Source of the DNA: Hofstenia miamia
Lineage: Eukaryota > Xenacoelomorpha > Acoela
DNA length: 64,000 nucleotides
Assembly: GCA_004352715.1 (NCBI GenBank)
Contig: SCFE01000092.1
Span: forward strand, 49,078-113,077
Direction: 5' to 3'
Shown here: piece after piece, positions 25,201 to 36,230 of the stretch
Position numbering within the stretch: the stretch's first letter is position 1
How the letters are laid out: each line of letters starts with the position of its first letter
Translations under genes and position numbers: made by a program
Notes under the pieces: model-generated
What the model was told of the DNA's origin: nothing
Seen by the model: the letters and a program-made list of their open reading frames with translations, nothing else
Database searches by the model: none

Positions 25201-27952
25201 ATTAGGATAGTTTTACTACAACTGCATACTGTATTTCCTGTGTATTGCTTATAGAATTTTGAACTAACACCCCTCTAGTGCAAAAAAGAATGCTAGATTG
25301 AAGAAAGTGCAAACATATTTCTTGTTTGCATTTCAACAAATTACTGCAATCAGATATCATTGCTTTTTAAGCATGCAGTCAATTGAAACATATGTTGACA
25401 TACAACGACGCAGGAAATACGAGGACAGTTAGTAACAAAAACATATCAGCAATTCTCCATCTCTTCCACCCTTTGGTGATAATAGACTATGGTATTGGAA
25501 ACAAGCTTGTTACTAAAGATGGTGAAAATGGACTTCAAGTGAGTCTTCATCTCTAAGCTAAAACTATTCAGAATTGATCGATATTAAAACCTACGTAGAA
25601 ACCACAAAATTCGGATTAAGCATTTAATTTTGACCATAAGCATTGGAAATTCTGCTGTCTAACGCTTTAACAGAAGTTTTTTTCTGTTTGAGTCCTGAGT
25701 TATCTATATACCGATTGGAGTTAGTAATGATCTCATCATGTAATCCAGCATGATATAGCAGGGATTTAGCTATAAATCACCCTTTTGATGAAAAATTCGA
25801 GCTGATAAAAACTGTGAATTCAATTTTCCAACAAACTAATCACTTTAAAATTATAGAAGAAAAGTTAAAATATAAAATCTACAGGATATATTCTATTATT
25901 AAGTACTTACTACTAAGTGTGCACAGTGTTTATGAGCCCAAAAGCGCAATGTTTGCATTATAGATCGTTTCTCGATAGTACTGAACTTCTAATGATAAAA
26001 CATGAAAATGTTACACTTCTATAAAAAAATTCACCTGAAACAGATCAAATTTACTGCCAACAATGAGTAGTGGAACTGGAAAAACATTTACGTTACGATG
26101 ATCCTAAATCTTGTATATTAATAAATAATATAATTTCAGCAAAAATGAGCACGGATCATGTTGGAACTATTAACTGAGAACCCAAGTACATTAAATAGGA
26201 ATTGTGAAGCAAAGCTTCAAATATTAGTGAAATATATATACATATATATATATATACAGTTACCAGAAATGTATTACCTTATGTTCCTGAGAAAGCTTTC
26301 TTGAATTTTGAGAAACTTCTAAGACAGATTTAACAGATTTGTTATTGCGAATCAGTTGATCAATTCTAAGAGAAGCCTCTTTAAGAAGAGTTTCAAGAGT
26401 TATCCATAATTCATCAGGCCTTGATAAATCAACTACAACAACTAAAGAAAAAGAAGGAATAGTGCTTGGCTGAATGGCAACCTCCATCAAATTAGATTGG
26501 TATGTACCACCTGCCAATTCCCAAATATGAACAACATCTTTATCCTAAAATTAAATTAACTGAAATGGTATTTGGGTTAAAATTAAATAAAAATCTTAAT
26601 AATCTATCATATGGGTTGCAATCCAGTTCTTTAACACAGAAGTAAGTTTCGCTATATCTGTATGATAGTTATAATTTGATAGGATACAGATATGCTTTTT
26701 GAAAAATATGAATGTATTTGGGACATGATCGAAATTCATTTACACTGGATTTTAGTTTTCGGCATCAGATTTGAAGCAAATTTTGCGGCGAATTTATTTG
26801 GAAAAATCTTTCATCAAATATGTATATAATCTTTCCTCACTAAAAATATAAATGTCTCCGAAATAGTTAAGATTTTTGATTGTATAGGACATAAAGGATT
26901 TCTAACGTTAGAGAATCATTATGCAAATGTCGGTGTAAGCACACTGGTCGAAAATGATAAATTAACAATATTTTCCTTTTGTTAGCAAAAAGAGTCTCTG
27001 TATATAAATAACATAATATTATTAGTGGTTGGATATGTCTTCTATCAAGGGATAAATCAAATAGAGTTATAGAAAGATTTTCCCTGAATACTATAGTTAA
27101 TTTATCGGAAAGTGTCTCATTTTCTTCACCTTCTTCAACAGCTAAGTCAGCAAGAAGATCTTGAAGATAATCTTCATCACTGTTTGCTTCATTAGGACTA
27201 TAAATCGCATTTGCGTTAGAATTATCACTTGAAACATAAAGGAAAGTTTCAATTTCCTTCTGATTTATTGCTACAATTTTAGAAGGCCTACTATATTAAT
27301 TGATTGCCAACTGCACAACATCGCACAATAAAAACGCGCTCGTGTTTGTCATATACGAGTAGCGAAGTGCAGGAAAGAAAATATGCACTTACAGCCCATG
27401 TCAATTATTTTTCAAAATAAAAATTTCTAAATAAAATGGGTGAATACTACCAATATATACAAAAATTCTATAAATAGTAAAATAAATTCAGAAATTAAAT
27501 TAGTAATTATTGGTAGATCAGAAGAGATTGTAACATATGGCCTGGTAGTTAATGTGTTAATGGTGAATTTGATAACATTTTTTCAGAATACAGAAACTAT
27601 ATTTCGTAAATGGGTTGATATTGGTGGAGAAAACCTCGTTACAGATATTTGTAATAACACAATTAGTGCGTAATTTGTTTATATGTGAGTAACTATGAAA
27701 GAAAAGAACTAGCAGGTCATAATAGATTTTTGAAGAGGGGAAGCAGAATACAAATATAATGAAGAAACAATACAAGTACGTTATTTTGTGAAAAGAATCA
27801 ATAAATATATTTTAAAAAAGTAAAACGCACAATTGAATGAGATTTTTGCCGTCGACCGAAAGTGTAAACAAGCGATATAGAAGGCTTGGGTTTCTCATCA
27901 GCCTTTTCAAGAAACCTTAATATAATTGAGGTCTTTCCCTAAATGCATGTTG

Positions 27953-27988
<36 letters not shown>

Positions 27989-28148
27989 GAAGAATGTCTA
28001 AAAACATACTGAACTTTTGTTTCCCAGTAGCAACATTGAACGATCGTCTGTTTCAACTGCATTTTCTAAAATATTTGTTAATTAATGTAGTTTTGAAACA
28101 TTTACTTTGTTGAACTTTTGATTCAGCCAAGCTCCAAATAGATTCCAT
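22236..28148 (-). CDS. DYNC2LI1: Cytoplasmic dynein 2 light intermediate chain 1, ten exons, complete
   Basis: Subunit of the dynein-2 motor for retrograde intraflagellar transport in cilia. Exons in coding order: 28106-28148, 28010-28065, 27831-27938, 26278-26544, 26035-26103, 25911-25988, 23649-23728, 22832-23000, 22350-22442, 22236-22298. All introns are GT-AG, phases agree at every junction, and the sum is 1026 nt, giving 341 aa (human 351). The Ras-like domain starts with a P-loop GNKSSGKT (residues 29-36), split by intron 2. It continues with [16 protein letters not shown] (switch II-like), [13 protein letters not shown] and [15 protein letters not shown] (G4-like). The C-terminal tail carries [18 protein letters not shown] and [20 protein letters not shown], both diagnostic of the family, and ends [20 protein letters not shown]. 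The ATG at 28148 lies 4 bases after a splice-acceptor-like tract. Exon 7 is the most diverged. I see no inactivating change. Confidence 0.95.
24151..24260. repeat. Short inverted repeat in DYNC2LI1 intron 6
   Basis: AATCGGCAGAAAT at 24151-24163 pairs perfectly with ATTTCTGCCGATT at 24248-24260, with further partly matched TTCGGC/GCCGAA flanks. A possible MITE relic; no coding content. Confidence 0.55.
24599..25176 (+). CDS. Unidentified candidate gene nested antisense in DYNC2LI1 intron 6
   Basis: I do not recognise the product. From an ATG at 24599 the plus strand is open to 24997 and begins [20 protein letters not shown], then [20 protein letters not shown], a composition unlike chance AT-rich translation. 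A perfect donor GTAAGT follows 24971 and a strong acceptor TTCTTCAG precedes 25102 (130-bp intron). Two models fit. Model A continues the same frame, giving EPYGYNRV... then [10 protein letters not shown] and a stop at 25157. Model B removes an extra 82-bp intron (24785 GTAAAT to 24866 TTAG), reads 24867-24971 in another frame as [20 protein letters not shown], and stops at 25176. Both keep phase at their junctions. A further phase-compatible open stretch with [15 protein letters not shown] lies at 25434-25538 before a GTGAGT. Any 5' exons are unknown. It could also be a decayed element. Confidence 0.35.
26232..26256. repeat. (TA)n microsatellite in DYNC2LI1 intron 4
   Basis: TA dinucleotide run just downstream of the exon 4 donor in transcript sense. 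Confidence 0.9.
26867..27295 (-). other. 142-codon methionine-free open frame in DYNC2LI1 intron 3
   Basis: The minus strand is open from 27295 to a TAA at 26867-26869 with no ATG in frame. Part of it reads [20 protein letters not shown], then an acidic stretch [20 protein letters not shown], then [19 protein letters not shown]. The acidic, Leu-rich character is not what AT-rich chance translation gives. A possible donor (GAAG/GTGAAG) lies inside. It may be an alternative exon, an exon of another gene, or the N-terminal acidic part of a transposase; I cannot assign it. Confidence 0.35.
27954..27985. repeat. (TA)n microsatellite in DYNC2LI1 intron 2
   Basis: Uninterrupted TA run in the 71-bp intron between exons 2 and 3, so it makes up nearly half of that intron, close to the exon 3 acceptor. 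Confidence 0.9.
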
Positions 28149-28165
28149 TCAACTAAAAAAATAAA
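28149..28165 (-). promoter_or_regulatory. 3' splice acceptor directly before the DYNC2LI1 start codon
   Basis: In transcript sense the sequence CCTTTATTTTTTTAG is followed by TTGA-ATG. The tract is a strong acceptor 4 bases upstream of the start codon, as at TBCB. It is either the end of a 5' UTR intron or a trans-splice acceptor. Confidence 0.65.
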
Positions 28166-28367
28166 GGCTTAGCAACTGAGTTGGTAGGAGATTATAACAT
28201 AATTATCTTTTACAATAATAATCCATGACATCGATTGAAGAAAAACGTTTTTATTATCATCAACGTAAATATTACATATTTTGCAGATTTGTTAGCAAAC
28301 TTTCAAAAAAATTCAATTTTATAACAAATTAGTAAAAGAAATGTTATTGCTGTTTCAAAAAAATTAC

Positions 28368-28389
28368 ATATATATATATATATATATAT
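28368..28389. repeat. (TA)n microsatellite
   Basis: Uninterrupted TA run upstream of DYNC2LI1. Confidence 0.9.
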
Positions 28390-28419
28390 CAGCAAGGTGC
28401 ATTTTAGTATGAATAATCA

Positions 28420-29239
28420 ATAAAATGAAGTCAAATGCTGCTCTCTCATCTTCAGTCCTAATTTTTAACGACTCTTTCTCTGCTGATGACTGGTACATCT
28501 TCCTTCATCAAGTTATTTCATGCTTTGTTCCCCGTCGGCAGAAAAAGCGTATTTCTTTGGGCGCTTTGTCCATCGCTAGGTGTTCCCTAAAATTCGTTAT
28601 CTCATCTCCTCTTCTCAGCATGGTAACCTTCCGTGTCATTCTACTATCACTAACTTGTTCACTTTTATTGCAAACTGCTATTTCCAGTCTGATCGTAATG
28701 ATCCTGGTTGCATTATCTTTCTTGACATTTCTAAAGCTTTCGATCGGCTCCCTCATTCTATTCTTCTTGACAAATAAGGTTTATTTGGCTTTGATACTGA
28801 TTTCATAGAACTCTTCCAGCCTTACCTGTCAAATCTTCGTCAGTGTGCCAAAATCAACTCGTCTATTTCTTCTCCTGCTCTTGTCTCTAGCGGTGCTCCT
28901 CAAGGTTTTGTGTTTGCGGTTCTCTTCTTCCTGGTTGCTATCAACGACCTCTCTCACTCTGTCCTCAGCTCAACCTGTCTAGTGCACGCCGATGAGACTG
29001 CGATTTTCAACTTTGGGTGTTCCTTGGCCTCTAATATTACCTCTGATCTTGAGCTTTTGGCTACTTGGTCTTCTGTTAACCATCTTGATTTTAGCCTAAC
29101 CAAGACATGCGGAATTTCATGTTCTATATTTACAACCTTCTGATCTGCCTCTCCCTGTGAACTTTTCTCCTCATCATACTCATCTTGCAGTTCAACTTGC
29201 TTCCAACCCAAATTGGTCTTGTCAAGAGTTACTAGCAAA
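28420..29239 (+). mobile_element. CR1-like LINE reverse transcriptase remnant
   Basis: Plus-strand frames hold SSQHGNLPCHSTITNLFTF and then CIIFLDISKAFDRLPHSILL (RT blocks 2-3). After a frame change comes SSGAPQGFVFAVLFFLVAIN, and in place of the catalytic YADDT block stands LVHADETAIF. The second catalytic Asp is therefore Glu. Several frames are needed to follow it. It is interrupted at 29240 by a MITE insertion. Confidence 0.8.
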
Positions 29240-29481
29240 CAGTGGCGTACCCAGGATTTTCTGATGGGAGGGACATCATTGTAATTTCCTAATGCGGGGC
29301 AAAGCCCCGCGAAAATTTTTGAAAATATTGAGAAAATACACCCTAAAAAATGCATTTCACGATCCTAGATTTTAAATTTTTCAATTTTTTACGAAAAATT
29401 TTTTGATTTATCCAGTCTTAATTAAATTTTGAAACCTGACGGGGGGGGACCCCCCCCCATGCCCCCCTGGATACGCCACTG
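29240..29481. mobile_element. hAT-type MITE with 8-bp target-site duplication
   Basis: The ends are CAGTGGCGTACCCAGG and its imperfect inverse CCTGGATACGCCACTG, the common hAT terminal motif. The flanks CTAGCAAA (29232-29239) and TTAGCAAA (29482-29489) match at 7 of 8 bases, as expected for a hAT target duplication. The interior contains GGGGCAAAGCCCC and a G9/C9 pair and has no coding capacity. It is inserted in the CR1-like remnant. Confidence 0.88.
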
Positions 29482-29489
29482 TTAGCAAA

Positions 29490-30480
29490 TGTTCATTTCT
29501 GAGTGTGAACATTCTAGTAAATATTTCGCAATAGCAAATAAGCCTAACTGTGCTAAAATTACATCAAATAAAAACTATCCTACATAATGGAATGGTGAAA
29601 CCACAGATGGAATTTCCCGCCTGGATTATCCAAAAAATACTCACATATAGAAGATGGAATCAGAAAATAAACATATTAGAGGCACTTTTAAGTATATATG
29701 TCAACAAATAATACTATTATTTGCAACATTTGTCTAAGATATATGAACTACAAGCGGAAGCAAATACAAACAATTTCTACTATCCAATTGGGATTTACAT
29801 TTTAATGTTTGAAGAAAAAAATGAAAATATCAAATACAAGCATTATATAATTAAATGTATATCAAACTTAAACGATTAATACAAATCAAATGCACATTTG
29901 CATTTTAACTGGGTGAAAGGCATTCCATTTGTGCGTCTTGTAATCCATGTATATTAAAAAATATTAATCTTGCACCTTTCGATTACAACGCCTTTAATCA
30001 CAAAATAAGCTTCTAATAATAAAATTGACAGCGTTAAAATCAATTGATGACAGAATTCAAAATCAAATTCAGGGTTTCTAAAATTAAACTTGATACAAGT
30101 TATTAGCGATATCTATATAGAAAAACACTATAAAATATTAGTAGTAAATGAAATAGTTCAAATTTTTACAAAATTCGTCCCAACAATACTATAGAAAAAG
30201 GTTGCCATGCAAGTTAGGATTAGCTTTTAGAATCGTATTGAATCAATATCGTAATACTAGATGGTATTTTATACAAAAATTATATAAACTAATTAAAATC
30301 GCCAAATAGCAGTTTAGTTAAATTAAATAACCTTTTTGGGTTTTTTGAATTGTCATTAATATTCAGTCAGTATTGCTTACTTTATGATAATTGACACAAT
30401 TCAAAGAATGATGTCAAGTACAATGTGAAAGATTACCTAACAGCTAAAATTATAATTTTTTTGTTAAGAATTCTTTGAGG
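29490..30480. other. Intergenic, nothing recognised
   Basis: AT-rich; no supportable gene or element. Confidence 0.4.
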
Positions 30481-30504
30481 AAGATGTTCCTTGGTACACA
30501 TTGA

Positions 30505-31680
30505 TGGTAGATGGGACTCATGCCTGAAAGATGTAATATTGGAATCTGTTTCATCAAAGCAGGCAAGTCACCAGAAGCTCTGCTGTCCATGCCAGAAACA
30601 CCAAACAATAAGTTGCATGAGCTCACCATAGACACTCTAACTAACAAGAGCCATGACTTTAGCAAGAATCTGGCCCAGTGTTATGATGGTGCAAGTATGG
30701 AAAGAGGCCACACTGAAGGCATGGGGAAGCTGATACTATATATGCATGGCTGTAAGCACATTCTTCACTTGGTTATAATCCATGGAATTGCATCTCTTAA
30801 TTCACTGAAACATTACATTGATATGTGTAGCCTACTTTATGCATTCCTTCAACAGCTTTGAATAATGATTTTATATTCTTCCCACAGGGAAGGTCTGGTC
30901 ATTTTGATGCTACATGTACCTTTTTGCATAATGCAGATTATGTCATCATTATCCTGAAAACCATTTTGATTAACATTGACCAATATTTTCTTTGCCAATC
31001 ACTCTTTTGAACCTCAATCAAAGATCAAATTTCAGCTTTTGTGCAGTTTTCTTGAATAGAGTGCTTTGGCTGATTGCTCCTGTGAACAAAATTTTCCAAA
31101 GTTTGCAATCAAATCTTAGCAACAAGCAAAGCTAATTGTTTATAGCTTTTTCAGGCAACTACAACTCTTTCACAGTGATGTTGAAATTCCTGATGTCAAC
31201 CTCATCAGTTGTAGGAGTAGATGCTGAACCTAAATTTGTACCTAAGTATTTTTGTCAACCAGGGACTGGTTCAGATGTTAGAGTTATCAACAAGACATTA
31301 GCATAGAGTTGAGGATTATATATTTTGATGAACTAGATATGCTGTTATTGATAATGTGGTGTAATTTTTTTGAAAATGCATCCCTGCTCCAAACAATTGA
31401 AGAGTGAGTCAATGAACTTCAGGATTCACACCACTCATGAGTCTTTTAAAAGTCTTGGAGTTACAATCTCAATTGTTGCAAAAGATTTCATCAAATGAAC
31501 TGCAAGTGCACAGATTTCAAGGGGACACTCAAGCAATATCCTACACCCTACTACAAGCTAGCACATTGCCTTCTCTGATAGTATTGGTACCTGCAGCAAA
31601 ATTTGAATATTCAGCTGCAATGTACACATCATATTTCTCTGTTCTCATGTGGGTTGATATTCTAAAGAAATAAAGAGCAG
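30505..31680 (+). pseudogene. hAT-like transposase remnant
   Basis: The frame at 30511-30861 carries KNLAQCYDGASMERGHTEGM, like the Q-x-YDGA-N-M-x-G motif of hAT-type (DUF4371-like) transposases. It then has HGCKHILHLVIIHG in place of the C-x2-H-x-L-N-L-x-L block. Downstream pieces to about 31680 stay weakly coding-like but have stops. No ends or target duplications were seen. Confidence 0.65.
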
Positions 31681-34421
31681 TTCAAGTTCAAAAGGCAAAT
31701 TTAAATCTCCTGACATTGAAATAGATAGACAGAGATGATATCAACAGACTCATTGTTTGAAAGTCTTCCACACAAAAAAAACAATATTAGAATTTGTTAG
31801 GTTTTGTTTTGATTCTCTAAGATTTGCTTCTAATGTAGAATCACAGGGGAGCTCAGACTACTCTAGCAGTACAAGGAAACTCAATGGTTTGAACAGAAGG
31901 TTGCAAAGGCTACCATCACAGTGAGTGTTCTGGATTCCAACAGAATAATAAAGACATTGGTAATTTGCCATTGTAACAAAGTAACAAGAAAGATCCACCA
32001 AGGTCTCACTTCCAATGATGACTAACTCATATGACATCACACTGAACTGGTATCCATGAAGAGAATTCCAAACTCATCAAGATGCTAACTTATGTGTCTC
32101 AAGTTATTAATTTCTAGCTCAATAAATAATAATAGCATGTAATTGCCATGCATTCACATTCACCAACAGTTTATTATCATCACAGTGTAAAGTTATAGTG
32201 TGCATGCAACAATCAATTAAAAGTTATTATTCCCTACACATAGACATATACCTAACTTAATTCTGTCCATGATTTGGGCTGCCTGCTGGAATGAGGTGAG
32301 TTGTCACCCTAGACTCAGAGGAGTAACTCCCAAATTGTTGGCAGAGACTTAAGCATTCATTATTACAAAATACATAACAATGCCTAAAAGGGGGTTAGTA
32401 ATAGAAAATAGAAAAAGCAAATGCAGTTGAGTGAGACAAAGTTTATTTTGTGTCCTTGCTACACATCTCTCAAGTATTTATAGAAACAATTGAAATATTA
32501 CCTGAATTGTTTACACTTTTTCTTGATCATGAGTTCCCTTACAAAATTAAAGAGCAATAACATGTTTACATAATTTCGAGGGGACAAGCAAATCTAATAT
32601 CAAAATACTACAATAGAAATTTAGTGATCAAACTGATTATGGTAAAGTGATGTCACTGACTAAAATCAGAGCAAGATTAAACTCGAAATTACAACAATTA
32701 ATCAAAATAATAAAAGAAGGTCCCCAAGTGACTCTACACTAATTGCATATGTTTTGTTTCATATTTGCTGTTTTGAATTTGATTAGAAGTTATTTCTGAT
32801 GAATTCTTTAAAAACATCTGCTTTCAGCCAGCTGTAAATTCATAGTATGGTGGAATCCAAATGATGGCTATGCCAATTAATTAATTAATAAATCAATTTT
32901 GAAGCTTTTCAGAAAGCTAAAAAACTTAGACTGCAGGGGTCTTTATTTGAGTACTGAAAGTTCAAGTAAATTGTTTTGGTCACTATGTATAATTGCTTCA
33001 TACTTTAACAAACATTATAAAACAGGTTCTGTGCTTCTTAGGTCTTTGGATGCTCATGGTGGTCGGTTCTCTTCATGGGAAAGTAAATGAAGGATGTATG
33101 TTATGTATACAACAGGGATTTCACATTGAGTTTAAGTTATTTGGTCTGGCTTTGAGTTTTTATGTTTAAGTTTAAGTATTTTTTAAGGAAAATTCCAAGT
33201 TCAATCAATTCTGAGTTTCTTAGAATAAAGTGAAATTTATTTTACAATAATTCCAACTTTTGTTTGTTAAAATATAATAATTTGTGTTTGATAAGGAAAC
33301 TGAAATGAAAAATATTTAAATTTTTACAGAATTTCAATTGGATTTTTGATCAAGTTCAATTATAGTTTTGATGATTCCTCTTCTGAGTTTTTCTGATTGA
33401 GTTTTGTGAGCTTACTTGAGTTTAAGTTCTTAACAAAAACCCTGGTATGCAATAAAATTGTTAACATTAGGATTATCATGGCTCAGTCCTAGACATGCTT
33501 GCCAATGCTATGTAAAAACTATTTATTAAGGTCTTGTCCCTTGTCTCCTGTGGTAACATGTTTCACAAAGATGGTTGCTGTGGTAGAGGAGGAAGCAGAG
33601 TTAGTACCCCATCACAGAGTTGTGGTTGCTGATGCATTTTATGGTAACTTCATCATCAGTTGGTTCCTTGCTACTTGATTGCATTTAGTTTCTTACTACA
33701 GTTTGTTGAATTTGTTTAACATTGTTAATACCAATTATTCTGTAAATTTTTTCATGATTTATTTTACTTAACCATAAAAGTGATTTGTAAATTAGACAAC
33801 ACCTTTGTAGTGCATATTAGGATACTTACTGTTGCCCTAATTTAGTAAAGAAAGACAATAATTTTTATACAGTCATTTGATAAAACTTTAAGATCATAGT
33901 TTTCTACTTGATAAACAAACATTTACTAATTTAACTGAAATACATTTGCAGTTTAAGTAAAACTTTAAATTTACTCATGAAAAATAAAACAAAAGATCTT
34001 AAAGTTACAAACAACTTCAATTTACTTTAATACCAATGTTAAAGATAATTAAAATATAATTAAAAAAGGATAAAGAACAATCAGTTATGAATTCATGGAG
34101 TTTATTTCACTATTTACAATTGGGCATTTACTAGGAATGATTACCATTACATATTTGAATTAGCTTTAACATGTATTTTTGCTAAAATCATTATATGCAA
34201 AGCATAATGACAGTGCAAGCAAATAAAACTCCTACAATTTAACCTATAATGACTGATGGCTTAGTTGGCAACATTAATTTTGATGTTGGGAATTTATTGG
34301 AAAAATATTACTAATCCCACTAGTCTAAAGTAGTGTACACATTTACAAATTTGTGTGCAACCTTTCTTGATTTAATTCATAAATTTGTTCAAATTGGCAA
34401 TAATTATAATTCATCCAAAAA
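31681..34421. other. No gene recognised
   Basis: Moderately AT-rich with a few short open frames (for example 32899-33090) that match nothing I know. A possible transposase-like phrase near 33570-33660 is too weak to call. Confidence 0.4.
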
Positions 34422-34575
34422 GTTGTGCACAAAGTTGTAAGTATGTACACAAATATTTTTTTTGTGAACTTTATAATTTGTTGTGCACAAAGTTGGAAGT
34501 GAATATGCAAAGTATTTTGGATGTGAACTTTATAATTCCCCAACAAAAGCATGCAAAGTTGTAAGTGTGTATGCT
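34422..34575. repeat. Imperfect tandem repeat, about 59-bp period
   Basis: The strings GTTGTGCACAAAGTTG (34422 and 34480) and TGTGAACTTTATAATT (34463 and 34522) recur at 58-59 bp spacing. A third degenerate GCAAAGTTGTAAGTGTGTATGC closes the array. Confidence 0.7.
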
Positions 34576-35517
34576 ACTTAACTTACTTAAGCTTACATCT
34601 AATCTAAATAATATAACAAAGATAAAATAGGATAGTGTAATACAAGCTTGATTCTAGTTGTATTGCTAAATAGTAACACTAAGGAGTAATACAATACTCA
34701 TATAAACATAATTAAATAAAAGTATAAATATCAGATAAAATCTATGCAACAGAATTGTGTAACTTGTAATAAGCAAATACACCAAAACAGTTTTTAAGGA
34801 ATAGTTAAAAGGAAACTATTCAATTTTCAAGCAGAAAAACTGAAAAGTTTTTTATTAATTGATTTTCCAGGACTTTTTCCTTTTTTGTTTTTTTCTTCTG
34901 CTTACATCACAAAATTTTGATGATTTTCCAAGTACATGAATAAGTTAATTTGATTCAAATTTCAAACATAAACCAACCAGTTTATAATTTTGTTTTGAGT
35001 AGCTTGCATATCTAAATCTTCTTCTGGGACAGAACTAAACTTGTATTGTCCTTGACTTTTTGCCAAAAGATTAACTGATTTATCAAATTATTAATATTAT
35101 CCAGTTTGGGGATGTTGTCACAGTATACATGAATACATTTAAAACAAATATCAATTTCATTGATAATGTGTTGTTAATAAAGAAACAACATGTTCAGATT
35201 ATAAGTGAAACAAATAAATAGTAAACCTTAAGTACAATAAAATAACAATTAATGATTTACCAATAATTACAAAATCACACTAATCATGACAAATGCATTA
35301 AAGGGGCAGACCACATAAGCCCTGCAGATCATGCATAAAAAATACACATAGCTTCAAATGGATCAATGCAAATTGTTTCAGAGAAAATAGAAATGAATTT
35401 ATTTTTTTTATATTAGCATAGGGAAAGCAGCTGGAGAAGAACACAATATTGTTTTCAACAGTGAAGAGAACTGTATCAGAGCAATTAAGTAAAGAATACA
35501 TAAAGGCTAAGAAGGAA
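34576..35517. other. No gene recognised
   Basis: AT-rich; nothing supportable. Confidence 0.4.
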
Positions 35518-36230
35518 GTATCTCACAACAACATTGTATGTCCTGGTGAAAGTCCACATACATCACCAGCTGCATTTGTCAGAAAAGGTAAAAAGTTTTG
35601 ACTATGCATAGACTTTAGAAGTTTAAATGCTTTAACTAAGAAAGCTGCAAACCAACTACAAAGAATTGAAGATCTATTTTATGATGCAGTCCAAAACACA
35701 TATTTTATCTCTTTAGACTTGTGTAAAGGCAATTGGGAAGTGAAGCATTTAACTCCATTTAACTCCATGTGGTTTAAAGGAATGGCTACTCATGCCCTTT
35801 GTTTTGTGTAATGTGCCAGTGACAAAGATATGTTATGAAATTTCAAAGAGGTAACAAGCTAACAAATGAAAGTGGAGTCACAATGTATTTTATGATATTT
35901 TAATCACAAGCACAACAATAGATGAACATCTCAAAAAATATGACAAAGCTCTATAAATCCTACACTCAGATCTTTGAGTTAATGTAGAAAAATGTCAGAT
36001 TATGTGTACAATGGGTAGAATTTTTAGGTAGACACATTTCCAATGGTCAAATAACCCTGAAAGATGATGCCAAAGATGTAATAGATAAGATCACATATCC
36101 TAAAACATGAAATTAATTATCATACATAATGGGATTCCTTAACTATTATTGTCATTTCAAAACTAATATGGCTGAGAAAATCACCATCATGTCAAATCTT
36201 ATGAAAACAAGAACCTGTTAAAATGGAATT
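35518..36230 (+). mobile_element. Gypsy-type LTR retrotransposon reverse transcriptase remnant
   Basis: The plus strand reads, with stops and shifts: SPHTSPAAFVRKGKK; IDFRSLNALTKKAANQLQRI; YFISLDLCKGNWEVKHL; MPFVLCNVPVT; IDEHLKKYDKA; NVEKCQIMCTMG; and GFLNYYCHFKT near 36125. This is the ordered RT block set of Ty3/Gypsy elements. The catalytic YLDD is degraded. No LTRs, protease or integrase could be identified. Confidence 0.82.

Noticed and set aside
30511-30861. Intact single-exon gene for a hAT-derived protein
   Set aside because: The frame covers only part of the transposase, and the region beyond is broken by stops, so a decayed element fits better than a domesticated gene.
33560-33680. 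Phrase resembling a DDE transposase (HRVVADAFYGNF)
   Set aside because: A single short match with no second motif in frame; too weak to call piggyBac or any other family.
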